Notes: generated by a model not told the origin, from the sequence alone. Shown: positions 19,837 through 29,032, numbered from the stretch's first letter. The stretch: DNA of 64,000 nt from Spirochaetales bacterium (GCA_016937215.1 JAFGWI010000033.1:1-64000), one strand, 5' to 3'. Numbers and translations: made by a program.

Positions 19837-19918
19837 TTATTAATAAATAAGAATTAATTATAGGCAAACAAAATTAGTTTAGCAAGAAAAATAATGCTTC
19901 AGAACAAAGCTAATCGCA

Positions 19919-20029
19919 AAAGTCCTGACATTAACAAATAGCCTCAAAGATATAACTATTTATCCAGTAAAAAAATAATTTATCCGAAATCCTTAAAACT
20001 TTTACAAAACCTCAGTTTTGTAAAAGCCT
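19919..20029 (+). repeat. Second dispersed repeat family, copy 3
   Basis: Begins GCTAATCGCAAAAGTCCTGACAT and ends with a perfect 12-bp stem, CTTTTACAAAAC (19999-20010) and GTTTTGTAAAAG (20015-20026), with CTCA loop, followed by GCC. It lies about 80 bp from copy 2 in the same orientation. Nothing else is seen between the regulator and the exporter gene. Confidence 0.6.
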
Positions 20030-20222
20030 CTTAACTCTAAATAATATAACAAATTCCCTAAATTCACTGCAAAATATGGGCAAGATTGTTTAAAAACAAT
20101 ATAAATTATATCAATCTATGGTTCTAATACCCCCCACAAAAAAGCACAATTAACTTAGCTTTAAATCTCAGATTACTTATTAATTCAAAAAGCAATCTTA
20201 ATTTTATTCCATCATTCAATTA

Positions 20223-21713
20223 TCAATCAGTAGAATTTCCAAACAAATTAACAAAAGCAATTACAGTTGTAATCATGGCTAAAATAGAAGTTATGACAGG
20301 CGCATATTCACCAAAACTGAAAGAAAAAGAATTTTTCAATACGATAATAGTATCACCTGCTTCAATCACATCTTCAGGGCTTTTATTTTTTCCATCCTTA
20401 CCTCGCACTACAAATTGAAAATTAGTATTCAATTCTGTATCAATTCCTCCTGCTTGAATAATATAATACATGGCCGTTTTTCCCCGGACATAGGAAAACA
20501 CACCTTCAGAATAAACAGCGCCAATAACATTAACCCTAAATTCAATTTCAGGAATGACAATTATGTCAAATGGGTGTAACAACCGGTCTTTTTCACTGCT
20601 ATATTGAAACAATAAAGAAGCACAATCAACATAATGGAGCTCTGTTGAATTTTCCTCGATTATGTAAACCGATTTCAGATCTGCATAGGTGGATATTCTA
20701 GAAATATTATTCTGAAGCACATCATATAAAGTAATACCAGGATTAAATGAATAGGATATCCTATTTACTTGATTTTGAAGAGTATTTAATTCATCAATTT
20801 CATCTGTTTGCTGAGAAGAAATGGCTCCTTCAATATATACAACCTTTTGAATACGCGAAACAGAAAAAAGCTCAATAATATCACCATTTTTTGGAATATA
20901 ATTTGCGAAATCGGATTTGTTTTCACTATCCAAATAAGTAATATTATAATCATCCAGAGTATTATGAGTAATTTTGATACGCTTCAAATTAGCATCTTCA
21001 GTAAAACCTCTTCCATAATAATTAATTACTTTAATCAAAGAATCATCAGATAAAATTTGATATTCACCTGGCCTGTGAACCTGCCCCACTAATCGAATAT
21101 TTTTTACACTCTTATCAACATGTATGATATCACCTGGTTTCAACAAAGGATCTTGATCCAAATCCCCTTCAAATATTGATTTGTACAAATCAAATTGCTC
21201 GATCTCACCAGAGGAGTGATGAATCTGAATGTTTCTTATTGAGGAATAGGATTGAAGCAGTCCACTAATTGCTTGGCTCAATCGGGTTAACCCCCACACT
21301 GTAATACGTTGAGACATATCAAGCTCACCTACAATAAAAACCTGAAAAATTCCTACCGACTCAATGGATACAAAAGGAATGCTACCCGGATAAGCATCAA
21401 TAACTTTAGCTTCAATTTCTTTCTTTAATTCAGGAAAACTTTTATTATAGCCGTTAATATGGCCAAAAACATTCAATTCAACATTATAGTCGCTTTCCAC
21501 AACAATCTCGTAAGTAGCTAATGTTCCAGCAGATAAATAAGATAATTGATAAACATCACCTGGTGTTACTGGGTATTCAATGGTTGATATGGCTAATTGT
21601 AGCCGGTCATGCTCCAATGCATACCTGTCATTACCAAGGAAAACAGGCAATTCTTGGGAAAAAACCGTAAAAAGCAAATTTATAAAAAACAATAAAAAAA
21701 TGAATTTCTTCAT
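20223..21713 (-). CDS. Polysaccharide export protein with SLBB domains (Wza-like)
   Basis: Exported protein of 496 aa. A signal peptide (about 1-19) is followed by YPVTPGDVYQLSY, the start of a Poly_export domain. Several SLBB domains follow, with repeated LVGQVHRPGEYQI, VIGAVYSEGVFSYV and PGDIIHVD/AGDTIIV turns. The C-terminal hydrophobic helix (about 470-490) may span the outer membrane as in Wza. It should form the translocation channel for the polymer. The start lies 3 bases after the co-polymerase gene stop, so the two are one operon. It lacks a lipobox, unlike classical Wza. Confidence 0.85.
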   Translation of the reverse strand: MKKFIFLLFFINLLFTVFSQELPVFLGNDRYALEHDRLQLAISTIEYPVTPGDVYQLSYLSAGTLATYEIVVESDYNVELNVFGHINGYNKSFPELKKEIEAKVIDAYPGSIPFVSIESVGIFQVFIVGELDMSQRITVWGLTRLSQAISGLLQSYSSIRNIQIHHSSGEIEQFDLYKSIFEGDLDQDPLLKPGDIIHVDKSVKNIRLVGQVHRPGEYQILSDDSLIKVINYYGRGFTEDANLKRIKITHNTLDDYNITYLDSENKSDFANYIPKNGDIIELFSVSRIQKVVYIEGAISSQQTDEIDELNTLQNQVNRISYSFNPGITLYDVLQNNISRISTYADLKSVYIIEENSTELHYVDCASLLFQYSSEKDRLLHPFDIIVIPEIEFRVNVIGAVYSEGVFSYVRGKTAMYYIIQAGGIDTELNTNFQFVVRGKDGKNKSPEDVIEAGDTIIVLKNSFSFSFGEYAPVITSILAMITTVIAFVNLFGNSTD

Positions 21714-21716
21714 AAA

Positions 21717-22925
21717 CTAAAATTCCTTCTTTCTCTTTATCCTGTCTACAAGATTACGAATGTAATAACTGATCAGCACAATCAACGAAGACAGCACAAA
21801 AACAATCGCAATACCCGCAACAATGATCAGCGAACGTGAAGGGGCGTCCCGTTCATCTGGGGTTTCAGCCCATTCTATGATATTAAAAACGTTTTCAGAT
21901 TCTACAGACAGTTTTACAAGCTCATATTGCTCTGAAAGATGTTGATAAATAGCTCTCTGAATATCAAGATTCAAGTTCATTCGGTTGAATTCCAAGGCCA
22001 AATCAGGAAGTTGATTCATGGAAGGAATTTTATCTCCTAATGAAGAACCTGATTCAATCTCGCGTATGGATGTAATCAGATTATCTCTTTCGCTTTTCAG
22101 ACGGCGCAAATTGGGATCTTCGATTTTTGAAAACTCTTCGTAATTTTTAATTTGCAACTCAATAATTATCAGATTGGATCTTAATTCCGACAACATACCC
22201 GTCTGAAAACTTGCCAGATCCTGAATCGAAAAAACACCGTAGGTTTTCTGAAAATTTTTAATCTGCACTTCATATTCAGCAATTTTGGGAAATACCTCTG
22301 TTAGTTTCTTCTCCAACAAATTTTTATATTTTTGCCTTTGTGATAATCCATATTCAGAAAACCAAGTGTCCAGTTCCTCAACAACAATATTCGCCATGAC
22401 CTTTGATCTTTCTGGCTGGATATCAAGAAAACTGATTATCAGTGTTCTAAAATTGGGATCGTAGGACACTTCAATTTTTGAAGATAAGAATTGACGAAGA
22501 TCTGTTTGAGAAGCTTTGGGGTCCAGGTTGTTTTCAAAGGATTCCTTGAAAATATCCTTTTTTATAATTCTATCCAAAAACCCTCTTGTTCTAATTATTC
22601 CGAGAGCTGTAACACCAAAATCAACCGCTGTATCATCATTTGTAAAAGGTTGTTCGGCGCCAATCGCTGAATAAACGCTTGACTGAGATTCATTTCCTGA
22701 AATCAGTATCAAACAATTGGCACGATAGATATTAGGCAAAGGGCTTTGTTCTGGTGGTAACTGCATGGATATATACATAAAAACCGATAGCAAAACCCCG
22801 ACAACAACAGTCGGGATAATAATAAACCATTTTTTAGTGAATAAAATATTTAAAAAATACAAAAGGCCTTCGATTAAGCCTCTTTCATTACTAGTTTCGT
22901 TAAGATTTTGATCACTCATAGGCAA
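21717..22925 (-). CDS. Polysaccharide co-polymerase (Wzz-like), no kinase domain
   Basis: Inner-membrane protein of 402 aa with two transmembrane helices (about 33-54 and 366-390) enclosing a periplasmic, coiled-coil-rich domain (about 200-350). The C-terminal helix is preceded by the proline-containing segment ETPDERDAPSRSL, the hallmark of Wzz/PCP proteins. It sets chain length and couples polymerase to the exporter. There is no Walker motif, so it is a PCP-1 or a split PCP-2 whose tyrosine kinase lies outside the window. The start may be TTG 22925 (AGGA seven bases upstream) or ATG 22919. It is the first gene of the Wzz-Wza operon. Confidence 0.85.
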   Translation of the reverse strand: MPMSDQNLNETSNERGLIEGLLYFLNILFTKKWFIIIPTVVVGVLLSVFMYISMQLPPEQSPLPNIYRANCLILISGNESQSSVYSAIGAEQPFTNDDTAVDFGVTALGIIRTRGFLDRIIKKDIFKESFENNLDPKASQTDLRQFLSSKIEVSYDPNFRTLIISFLDIQPERSKVMANIVVEELDTWFSEYGLSQRQKYKNLLEKKLTEVFPKIAEYEVQIKNFQKTYGVFSIQDLASFQTGMLSELRSNLIIIELQIKNYEEFSKIEDPNLRRLKSERDNLITSIREIESGSSLGDKIPSMNQLPDLALEFNRMNLNLDIQRAIYQHLSEQYELVKLSVESENVFNIIEWAETPDERDAPSRSLIIVAGIAIVFVLSSLIVLISYYIRNLVDRIKRKKEF

Positions 22926-23069
22926 AAGCTTATCCTAATTATGTAGAAAAGTAAAGTATGGTATCATCAGGGTCTTTAAATCTCAATCTGAATTTTCATA
23001 ATCAGCGGCTTGTAATTGGTTCCAGACAACAACTTGACACAAGCCATCACAGTTGTTATTTAATTAAAC

Positions 23070-23594
23070 ATGATAAGCATTCAAGACCTTACAATCTGGC
23101 TGACAAGCTTCCACATCCCCATTCTAGTCGCCCTGATTCTGATACCTATAGCAGCGTTTTTAAACGGGCAGGTCTTCATTAAAGGGCTTAAAAAAAACAA
23201 AGGGGGTGCTGTTATTTATTCCATTCTCACTTATCTCACAGTTATTCCCGGAATTTGCGCCAGTATTACCATAGCTTATTTGCTGTTTTTTACTCGCGTC
23301 AATCTTGTACAGCAACTGGATGTGATTATCCACATCGGCCCGGTTTTGTCCATGATCGCGACTCTAACCATCACAGGGCATTTCATGGATTTTGCCATTA
23401 TCCCCGGATTTCACCGTTTAAGCGGATTAATGCTGGTTACTGGCGCCAGTTTTGTTTTTGTGCTCATTTTGCACCGCATGCGTATTCTCATCGGTTTTTT
23501 TGCCGGCGCCGAGGTTTTGGCCATCATATTTATTGTTGTTTTTTTGCTCTTCAAATTCGGCTGGGAAAATTTGATCGGCAAAAAAAGGAAATAA
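23070..23594 (+). CDS. Small integral membrane protein of unknown function
   Basis: Protein of 174 aa with four strong hydrophobic segments at about 13-33, 46-75, 82-103 and 115-160. Basic residues after the first helix (KGLKKNKGG) and at the C-terminus (GKKRK) suggest both face the cytoplasm. I do not recognise a family. It is a monocistronic plus-strand gene between the divergent Wzz operon and the convergent sensor-like gene. Its base composition is more GC-rich than the exopolysaccharide genes next to it, marking a change in composition here. Confidence 0.7.
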   Translation: MISIQDLTIWLTSFHIPILVALILIPIAAFLNGQVFIKGLKKNKGGAVIYSILTYLTVIPGICASITIAYLLFFTRVNLVQQLDVIIHIGPVLSMIATLTITGHFMDFAIIPGFHRLSGLMLVTGASFVFVLILHRMRILIGFFAGAEVLAIIFIVVFLLFKFGWENLIGKKRK

Positions 23595-23620
23595 ACAAAA
23601 GCTCCCTGTACAAAACAGAC

Positions 23621-23694
23621 GAAGGGGGTGGCGGAAGCTGCGCTGGAGCCAGGGGGGAGACGCTCCGGACTTCCTGAAGTCCAGGATCCCCCCT
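23621..23694 (+). repeat. Third dispersed repeat family, copy 1
   Basis: GC-rich stretch GGGGGTGGCGGAA, a short variable part, GGAGCCAGGGGGGAGAC, then a hairpin with GGACTT and AAGTCC arms. It matches the block at 47270-47375, where a longer hairpin occupies the variable part. It fills the gap between two convergent genes. Confidence 0.45.
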
Positions 23695-23746
23695 CATATG
23701 GAAATATCACTGCATTAAAGTAAAACCTATAAAGCCTATGTAAAAA

Positions 23747-25945
23747 CTAAAGGCCGGCTGAGGCCCCAAAGGCTTTTATACGCTTTTCATAGGATTCCAG
23801 AAGCTTCCATTCGATGATCGGTATATGCTCGAGCACGGAACCGGGAATCTGATAAACCTTGGTGGTCTCAATAACCCGGGCGCGAAAAATATGGGCAGAT
23901 TTCAGCAAAATATTCTCTTCGCCGAAAAAACTGCCTCGGCTGATTTTTTCAAAAGCCTGGTCCTCAAAGACAATTTCCACCTGTCCACGCTTGATCAGAT
24001 AAAGCTTGGGGTCATTGGGATCCAGCTCTTCGCCGGCTTCGTAGACACGAGTATCCATAAGCAGGGCAATTTTATTGAGGATTCTGCTTGAAATCAATTC
24101 TCCGAAAAGCCAGGTTCCCTCAAGAAACCAGATGTTTTTATGAAATTTCACAATATCCTGAAAATTGTAATTGCGATTGATAAAGCGGACATAAAGCTCT
24201 GCCGGGATTTTAAGGACTTTCACGTAACTCTTGGCCCTATAGGTAATTTCGGAAGCTGTTTCCGTTAATCCTGAATATTCGCCAAGCATGGAACCGGCTG
24301 AGAGAACATGATTGATATGGTTTTCCGCGTCGATCAGCTCCACAACCCCGTTCAAAAGCAAATAGATATGTTTATTCTGCTCGCTTTTCCGGATAATGTT
24401 CATACCCACGTTAAAATCCAGGCATTCGCAATTGAGCAGCATGGCAAGATCATGACTCGGGGCTTTTGGAAAAAAACTCCGCAAAAATCGGGAGGCCGAT
24501 TGCATGGAATAATCCTGATGTGCCGGAATCAGGATATCGATGGCGCCGAAAGTGGCGTTTGAACCGATCTCCTTTTCCTTGGGGGACAATTCCCTGTCAA
24601 TGTGAGCCAGAATAATCTTCGGCGATTTGTCTTCAATAAAATCCAGAGCAGAGCCGTGAATCATGCCCCCTCCGGAATCGATTTTCTTGAGATTCACAAA
24701 GGCATTATAAATATCCCGGGTGCGGTAGAAAACCCGCGGATGCACTCCTTTAGGATTCTCCTTGGAGCGCACCATTTTTTTTAAGCCATCCAATGAAATA
24801 ATGTCCGCCAGGTGACCATATTTTTTATAGCCCCCTTCCCAGAAGGTTCGAAAGAAAAAGGCATTGTTTTCCACCGGATGGGGTGTAAAAACAGGCATAA
24901 CCTCGAGCCCTTCAATATTGTTCCATTTGTTAAACTCCAGATCACAGACTTCAAAGTATTTGCTGAAACTGGATTCAGGAAAACCCATGAGGGCTGATAA
25001 TTTTTTGGTTACGCTTGAACGCACCAAAGGAGTAGCATAATACTTTATCATGTGGTCGGAACGCACCAGGGTTGTTAAGCCGGCAAAATGGTCATCATGA
25101 GCATGGGTATGAAAAACACCCTCTATTTCGTTGATACTGATGCCAAGGGCAACCAAAGTGGCAGTAATATTAGGTCCTGTATCAATCAAATAAATCTTGC
25201 CTTGAAACACCAGGATGCTGGCCATACAGGGGTTATTAATGTCCCAACCATTTCCTTCTCCCGTATGAATCACAGAAAAATATTCACGCTTGATACGGTG
25301 GAAATCGAGGCGCACCGCAGGCTTGTATTCTTCGCTGGGTTCCAGGTTCATATCCACATCAATGATCTTGCCGGCGCAATTAAAGCGGTATTTATTCAGA
25401 CCCAATCGTTCAAGTTTAACTCCGTTGCGAAGCTCCACAGGGTCGGTTTCGATCACGCGAAAATCGAGAAGCTCTTCGGTTTTTTTAATTTTACCAAAGG
25501 CAAAGGCCCGCTTGAGCTTCAGAATATCCCTGGCCATTTCCTGGGTCACCCCGGTTGCCAGAAGCTCCTTTTCCGAAAGCAGCCCATAGGTCCCGCGGTA
25601 AATATACTGACTCTGAGCCATTACCTGATTGGGAATTCCTGCCAGAATGGGTTTTACCCCCCGGTTATTGGGGTGCCCGGGAATCAACATTCCCTGGCGG
25701 TAAAACATCTGTAGCACAGGGAATTCAGCCAAATTCGAAAAACTGCCGTTTTGGACCGATACATCAGAAAGCAGAATCGCGTTAGGACCAGTTTCATAGG
25801 TGTAGCCATCGGTTTCCCGGGCCACAATCAAACCCCTCAGCATCAAATGCTTCACCACATCAGCCGGACAACCGCAAAGCACAAAAAGCCCGGCTTCGGG
25901 CATAGAGAGATAATACACACCATTGGTTACCTTAATTTTTTCCAT
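23747..25945 (-). CDS. Metallo-beta-lactamase-fold protein with C-terminal cyclic-nucleotide-binding domains
   Basis: Cytoplasmic protein of 732 aa with no signal peptide. An unrecognised N-terminal region (1-200) precedes a metallo-beta-lactamase fold: LIDTGPN (253-259) and HTHAHDDH (279-286) supply the first metal ligands, followed by TPHPVE and later AHID and PAHQD histidines. Residues about 505-610 and 620-720 look like two tandem cNMP/Crp-type beta-rolls (IYLLLNGVVELID, GSMLGEYSG; LYLIKRGQVEIVFED, GSFFGEEN). There is no DNA-binding domain. A hydrolase or redox enzyme regulated by cyclic nucleotides is the natural reading. The product is close to flavodiiron or phosphodiesterase-like sensors but not assignable. 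It is monocistronic. Confidence 0.75.
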   Translation of the reverse strand: MEKIKVTNGVYYLSMPEAGLFVLCGCPADVVKHLMLRGLIVARETDGYTYETGPNAILLSDVSVQNGSFSNLAEFPVLQMFYRQGMLIPGHPNNRGVKPILAGIPNQVMAQSQYIYRGTYGLLSEKELLATGVTQEMARDILKLKRAFAFGKIKKTEELLDFRVIETDPVELRNGVKLERLGLNKYRFNCAGKIIDVDMNLEPSEEYKPAVRLDFHRIKREYFSVIHTGEGNGWDINNPCMASILVFQGKIYLIDTGPNITATLVALGISINEIEGVFHTHAHDDHFAGLTTLVRSDHMIKYYATPLVRSSVTKKLSALMGFPESSFSKYFEVCDLEFNKWNNIEGLEVMPVFTPHPVENNAFFFRTFWEGGYKKYGHLADIISLDGLKKMVRSKENPKGVHPRVFYRTRDIYNAFVNLKKIDSGGGMIHGSALDFIEDKSPKIILAHIDRELSPKEKEIGSNATFGAIDILIPAHQDYSMQSASRFLRSFFPKAPSHDLAMLLNCECLDFNVGMNIIRKSEQNKHIYLLLNGVVELIDAENHINHVLSAGSMLGEYSGLTETASEITYRAKSYVKVLKIPAELYVRFINRNYNFQDIVKFHKNIWFLEGTWLFGELISSRILNKIALLMDTRVYEAGEELDPNDPKLYLIKRGQVEIVFEDQAFEKISRGSFFGEENILLKSAHIFRARVIETTKVYQIPGSVLEHIPIIEWKLLESYEKRIKAFGASAGL

Positions 25946-26292
25946 AACACCGGCCTATACACAAATAATACTTCATTATTTTGCTACTTCCACTATATTT
26001 TTTGGCTGTTTCCCCGGACAAAAAATAAGGGTCCTCTGATTCCATTATCGGGCAGAAAAACCATAAAAACCACTAAAAAGCAGCAATTCCTGGTCTCATT
26101 ACTTCTTCGTTAACATGCCCAATAATGCTTATTTTATTTAATTATTTATAGTGTCAGGAATTGCCATAGCCAACACTTCGGCCGCATGCAATTTCCGGTA
26201 ACTTTTTCACTATTTTTTGTACAATAACTGAAAAACACAATATCCTATATTATAAACAGACAAGGTTGTTACCGGAAATTGCTGACCAAAAT

Positions 26293-26445
26293 AATTTACA
26301 CGGCTGGTCCGGGGCCGGGCTTTTCCGCAGCTCCGCTTTTGCTCCGACCAAAGCTTTCGCGAAAAAAGCGCGAAAGCTTTGTTGCTTTGCTTTTTTTGAA
26401 AAAAAAGCAAAGCCTGCTCCAATCCCTAACAGTTGCTAAACCACC
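26293..26445 (+). repeat. MITE-like hairpin element, copy G
   Basis: Two hairpins in a row: a 12-bp stem AAAGCTTTCGCG (26349-26360, complement 26368-26379) and a 14-bp stem GCTTTGCTTTTTTT (26383-26396, complement 26399-26412) with GA loop. CAATCCCTAAC (26419-26429) and a diverged terminal repeat (GTTGCTAAAC) follow. The gap 25946-26549 otherwise holds no gene; the stretch before the element is AT-rich and unremarkable. Confidence 0.7.
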
Positions 26446-26549
26446 GTCAAATATTGTAAAAAAATATCAATAAATATTGCTTATCTGCTGATGTTTTCAC
26501 AATTCTGTGATATTATTTAAAACAATTATTTATGAAAAGGGAGAAAAAA

Positions 26550-26807
26550 ATGAATAAAAAAATTGCACTAATCCTTTTAATCGTTATTGCAGGCCTATTT
26601 ATGGTATCATCATTACATGCCACTGATCTAAGTTCAACCATAAAAAAAATTGAATCTGATCAGGAAACAATAAGAAACGCGCGAACCAGCGCGAGTACGG
26701 CCTTCCAGAATTTTGACCAGAAAGCAAATCAGTTATATAATTTACTTTCAACTGTCCTGAAAACGATGAAAGAAATGAGATCTGGTACAATACGAAACAT
26801 GTTATAA
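26550..26807 (+). CDS. Small exported helical protein
   Basis: Protein of 85 aa. The start at 26550 is chosen because AGGGAG lies 6-7 bases upstream; the frame is open from 26532. Residues 1-23 are a clear signal peptide ending in LHA. The mature 62 residues are strongly helical with heptad-like spacing (STIKKIESDQETIRNARTSA, then YNLLSTVLKTMKEM), suggesting a short coiled coil in the periplasm or on the surface. No family is recognised. It stands alone, followed by a hairpin. Small exported coiled-coil proteins of this type include Lpp-like spacers, but no cysteine lipobox is present. Confidence 0.65.
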   Translation: MNKKIALILLIVIAGLFMVSSLHATDLSSTIKKIESDQETIRNARTSASTAFQNFDQKANQLYNLLSTVLKTMKEMRSGTIRNML

Positions 26808-26824
26808 TTTTTGATTATACCCTT

Positions 26825-26866
26825 CTTCAGCCAGGGCACTGTGACCTATCCCTGGCTGAAGGATCA
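26825..26866 (+). terminator. Hairpin downstream of the small exported protein gene
   Basis: A 12-bp perfect stem, CTTCAGCCAGGG (26825-26836) with its complement at 26850-26861, loop of 13 bases. It ends in GATCATTTA rather than a pure T run, so intrinsic termination is likely but not certain. Confidence 0.5.
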
Positions 26867-27013
26867 TTTATCCACTGAAAACCATCGATACTATTGCCCG
26901 GCACAATTTTATAATAATTCCAGGCTATAGTTCCTTTTGTATTTGCAAATATCATGGTTCACATTTGGAATTGTAGTCTTGCCTATTTCACGATTTAACG
27001 GCATGATGTGATC

Positions 27014-27730
27014 ATGATTAAAGCAGTTATCTTCGACAAAGACGGAACCATTATCAATTTTGATTCATTCTGGGTGGGAATAACCCGGAGCGTGATCCAC
27101 GATTTACTGGATAACCAGGGTTTGGAAAAAAATGTCATAGACCGATGGCTCGAGGTTGTAGGAATTCACGGCGAAGTGATAGACCCTCACGGCATTTTGG
27201 CTGCCCAAACCGGTCACGACGCGGCTAAAGCCTGGTACAACCTGATAGAGAACCCGAGCATGGATTTCACCTCTTTTGCTGAATTCACAGTCAGCCGCTT
27301 TGATCACCACAGCATTAACCAGAAGCACGAAACCCATCTTTTTCCCGGCCTTAAGCAAGCTATAGCGCAATTAAAGGCGCGGAACATGATCATAGGCGTG
27401 GTTACAGCCGACACTTTTCCATCCACCCGGGCCGCTTTGAAAAACACAGGGCTCATCGATTTTGTGGATTATATCGGCGCTGATGACGGGCACAGCCCTA
27501 TCAAACCCCATCCCTTTTGGGGCGAAAAATTTTGCAGGCAATTCTTTCTTTCGCCAGAAGAAGTCATTATGGTAGGCGACACACCCACGGACATGCAATT
27601 TGCCAAAAACTGCGGTTTTTATGCCATTGGGGTGTCCTCAGGCACATCGGGCGATTCATTACTGGCCCCATTGGCTGATGAAATATTGCCTTGGGCAGCG
27701 GAAATATTGAAAAGCAAGGTGCTTGCCTAA
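27014..27730 (+). CDS. HAD-superfamily phosphatase (phosphoglycolate-phosphatase-like)
   Basis: Cytoplasmic phosphohydrolase of 238 aa with all four HAD motifs: DKDGT near the N-terminus (nucleophile Asp), the Thr of GVVTADTF, Lys in HSPIKPHP and the acidic MVGDTPTDMQFAKNCG. A helical cap sits between motifs I and II (about 20-90), as in Gph-like subfamily I enzymes. The substrate is a small phosphoester and cannot be specified. ATG 27014 follows an in-frame GTG at 27008, and there is no strong ribosome-binding site. It is probably monocistronic. Confidence 0.85.
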   Translation: MIKAVIFDKDGTIINFDSFWVGITRSVIHDLLDNQGLEKNVIDRWLEVVGIHGEVIDPHGILAAQTGHDAAKAWYNLIENPSMDFTSFAEFTVSRFDHHSINQKHETHLFPGLKQAIAQLKARNMIIGVVTADTFPSTRAALKNTGLIDFVDYIGADDGHSPIKPHPFWGEKFCRQFFLSPEEVIMVGDTPTDMQFAKNCGFYAIGVSSGTSGDSLLAPLADEILPWAAEILKSKVLA

Positions 27731-27812
27731 CCCTCTTCAGACTTTTTGCCTAGGTATTTTTAAACAGACCCCTATTTTATCCACAACCAGAACAATTCTC
27801 CCTTTATTGAAT

Positions 27813-28598
27813 CTAAAAAAGCGGAAATTCAGGTTTTAAAATAATCTGATAGGAAATTTTAATGTCTGAATTAATGTGGTTCTCGGCAAATTCAATCTTA
27901 AAAAAAGGCGTAGAACTTGAATCAATATAAAACTCATGGCCGCAGCAATCAAGATTCAAGGCAAGGCCTTCATATACCAGGCGTAAATCCTTGATAGCAG
28001 GGTTTTTCTCGGGAAAAGTAATGATGAGTGAATATATACCGCTGTTTTCACGTACACGATAAATATCGCTATCCTGAATTTGCCCTTCATTCAATTTGTA
28101 AATCAGGGCATTATGCTCTCCTGGTTCAAGTTGCCAGGATTCTTTATAATGATTATTCGGTTCAAAATTATCGCCAAGACTGCTGAATATGGCAGGAACA
28201 AATTGATTGGTCATTTCAGTAATGGCACCTGCTTTTATAAAAGCAAGGCGATAATAATAGATTCGGTTGGGAAGGGCTGTTTTATCCACAAAACTGGAAG
28301 TATTGATATCAGGAAAAGAGGTGTCCAGGTTGTTTTCATGGGCTGATGTATAGCGATAAATTCGGTAGCCATCAACACCTGGGTTAAGATTCCACCAAAG
28401 ACAAATCCCTTCGGTACATTCAAAGGGAATACTATATAATTCATTATCATCTTCCAGGTTAGCGCTTTTATCAAGCAACACATTATCATACCCTTCTGGT
28501 TCAATCTCCTCGGGATTCATGACCGGGCAACCGCCCAAAAAGCCCACACAATTGGCCAAAACCAAAAATAACCAAAATTTATTCATCCTTTTGTTCAT
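27813..28598 (-). CDS. Lipoprotein with fibronectin-III-like and PPC-like domains
   Basis: Lipoprotein of 261 aa with lipobox LGGC. The start at 28598 is preceded by AGGA eight bases upstream; the frame extends to 28628. The mature chain has an FN3-like module (about 60-130; WWNLNPGVDGYRIYRYTSA, then YYYRLAF). A domain beginning FEPNNHYKESWQLEPGEHNA and continuing to SDIYRV and YSLIITF resembles bacterial pre-peptidase C-terminal (PPC) domains. Both are extracellular binding modules, so a surface or periplasmic role is likely. A related PPC-like module is in the protein at 59483-60916. The upstream region carries a set of palindromic TGCATAG motifs. Confidence 0.65.
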   Translation of the reverse strand: MNKRMNKFWLFLVLANCVGFLGGCPVMNPEEIEPEGYDNVLLDKSANLEDDNELYSIPFECTEGICLWWNLNPGVDGYRIYRYTSAHENNLDTSFPDINTSSFVDKTALPNRIYYYRLAFIKAGAITEMTNQFVPAIFSSLGDNFEPNNHYKESWQLEPGEHNALIYKLNEGQIQDSDIYRVRENSGIYSLIITFPEKNPAIKDLRLVYEGLALNLDCCGHEFYIDSSSTPFFKIEFAENHINSDIKISYQIILKPEFPLF

Positions 28599-28802
28599 AA
28601 TACGATCCTTTTTTAAATACCCTTTCAACAGCCATCTCTTTTAAGAAAGGCTAGAATAATTAATTGTCTCTGAATTTTTTAATATTGCTCTTTAATATTT
28701 ACTGCAATTTTTATGCCAAGTTTATGAAAGCAAAATATCTTCTTTACAGAACAGTAAATAAAAGATTTTTTTCAGGAATCACCATTGTTTTTTAAAGGGT
28801 TC

Positions 28803-28907
28803 GAGCTATGCAAAATGCATAGCTCAGCTGTTTTTTTAACATAATTTTAATTATCATAAGGAATTATCACATTATGCAAAATGCATAGACCTATGAAATT
28901 TGCATAG
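28803..28907. promoter_or_regulatory. Cluster of TGCATAG inverted and direct motifs (possible operator)
   Basis: A 10-bp perfect palindrome GAGCTATGCA (28803-28812) with complement at 28816-28825 is followed by further TGCATAG copies at 28882-28888 and 28901-28907. These lie about 205-310 bases upstream of the lipoprotein gene start. The pattern suits a dimeric regulator's sites; the first could also be a terminator because a T run follows ten bases later on the plus strand. Confidence 0.35.
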
Positions 28908-29032
28908 AAAAATTGAAAAAAACCTTTGGAATTGAGCCATTTATCTGGAATTCTAAAAATTTTGTGCTATATTTCGGAAAATTTTTAGAAATTATTTTTT
29001 TTTGCATAACAAATCTCTTTTTTTGCCATTAA

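Noticed and set aside
25088-25714. 208-codon plus-strand ORF
   Set aside because: Antisense to the conserved metallo-beta-lactamase gene; it has no recognisable domain or ribosome-binding site.
26349-26412. Hairpins of the repeat family as intrinsic terminators
   Set aside because: The T run is inside the stem next to the loop, not after it; copies are in both orientations relative to genes.
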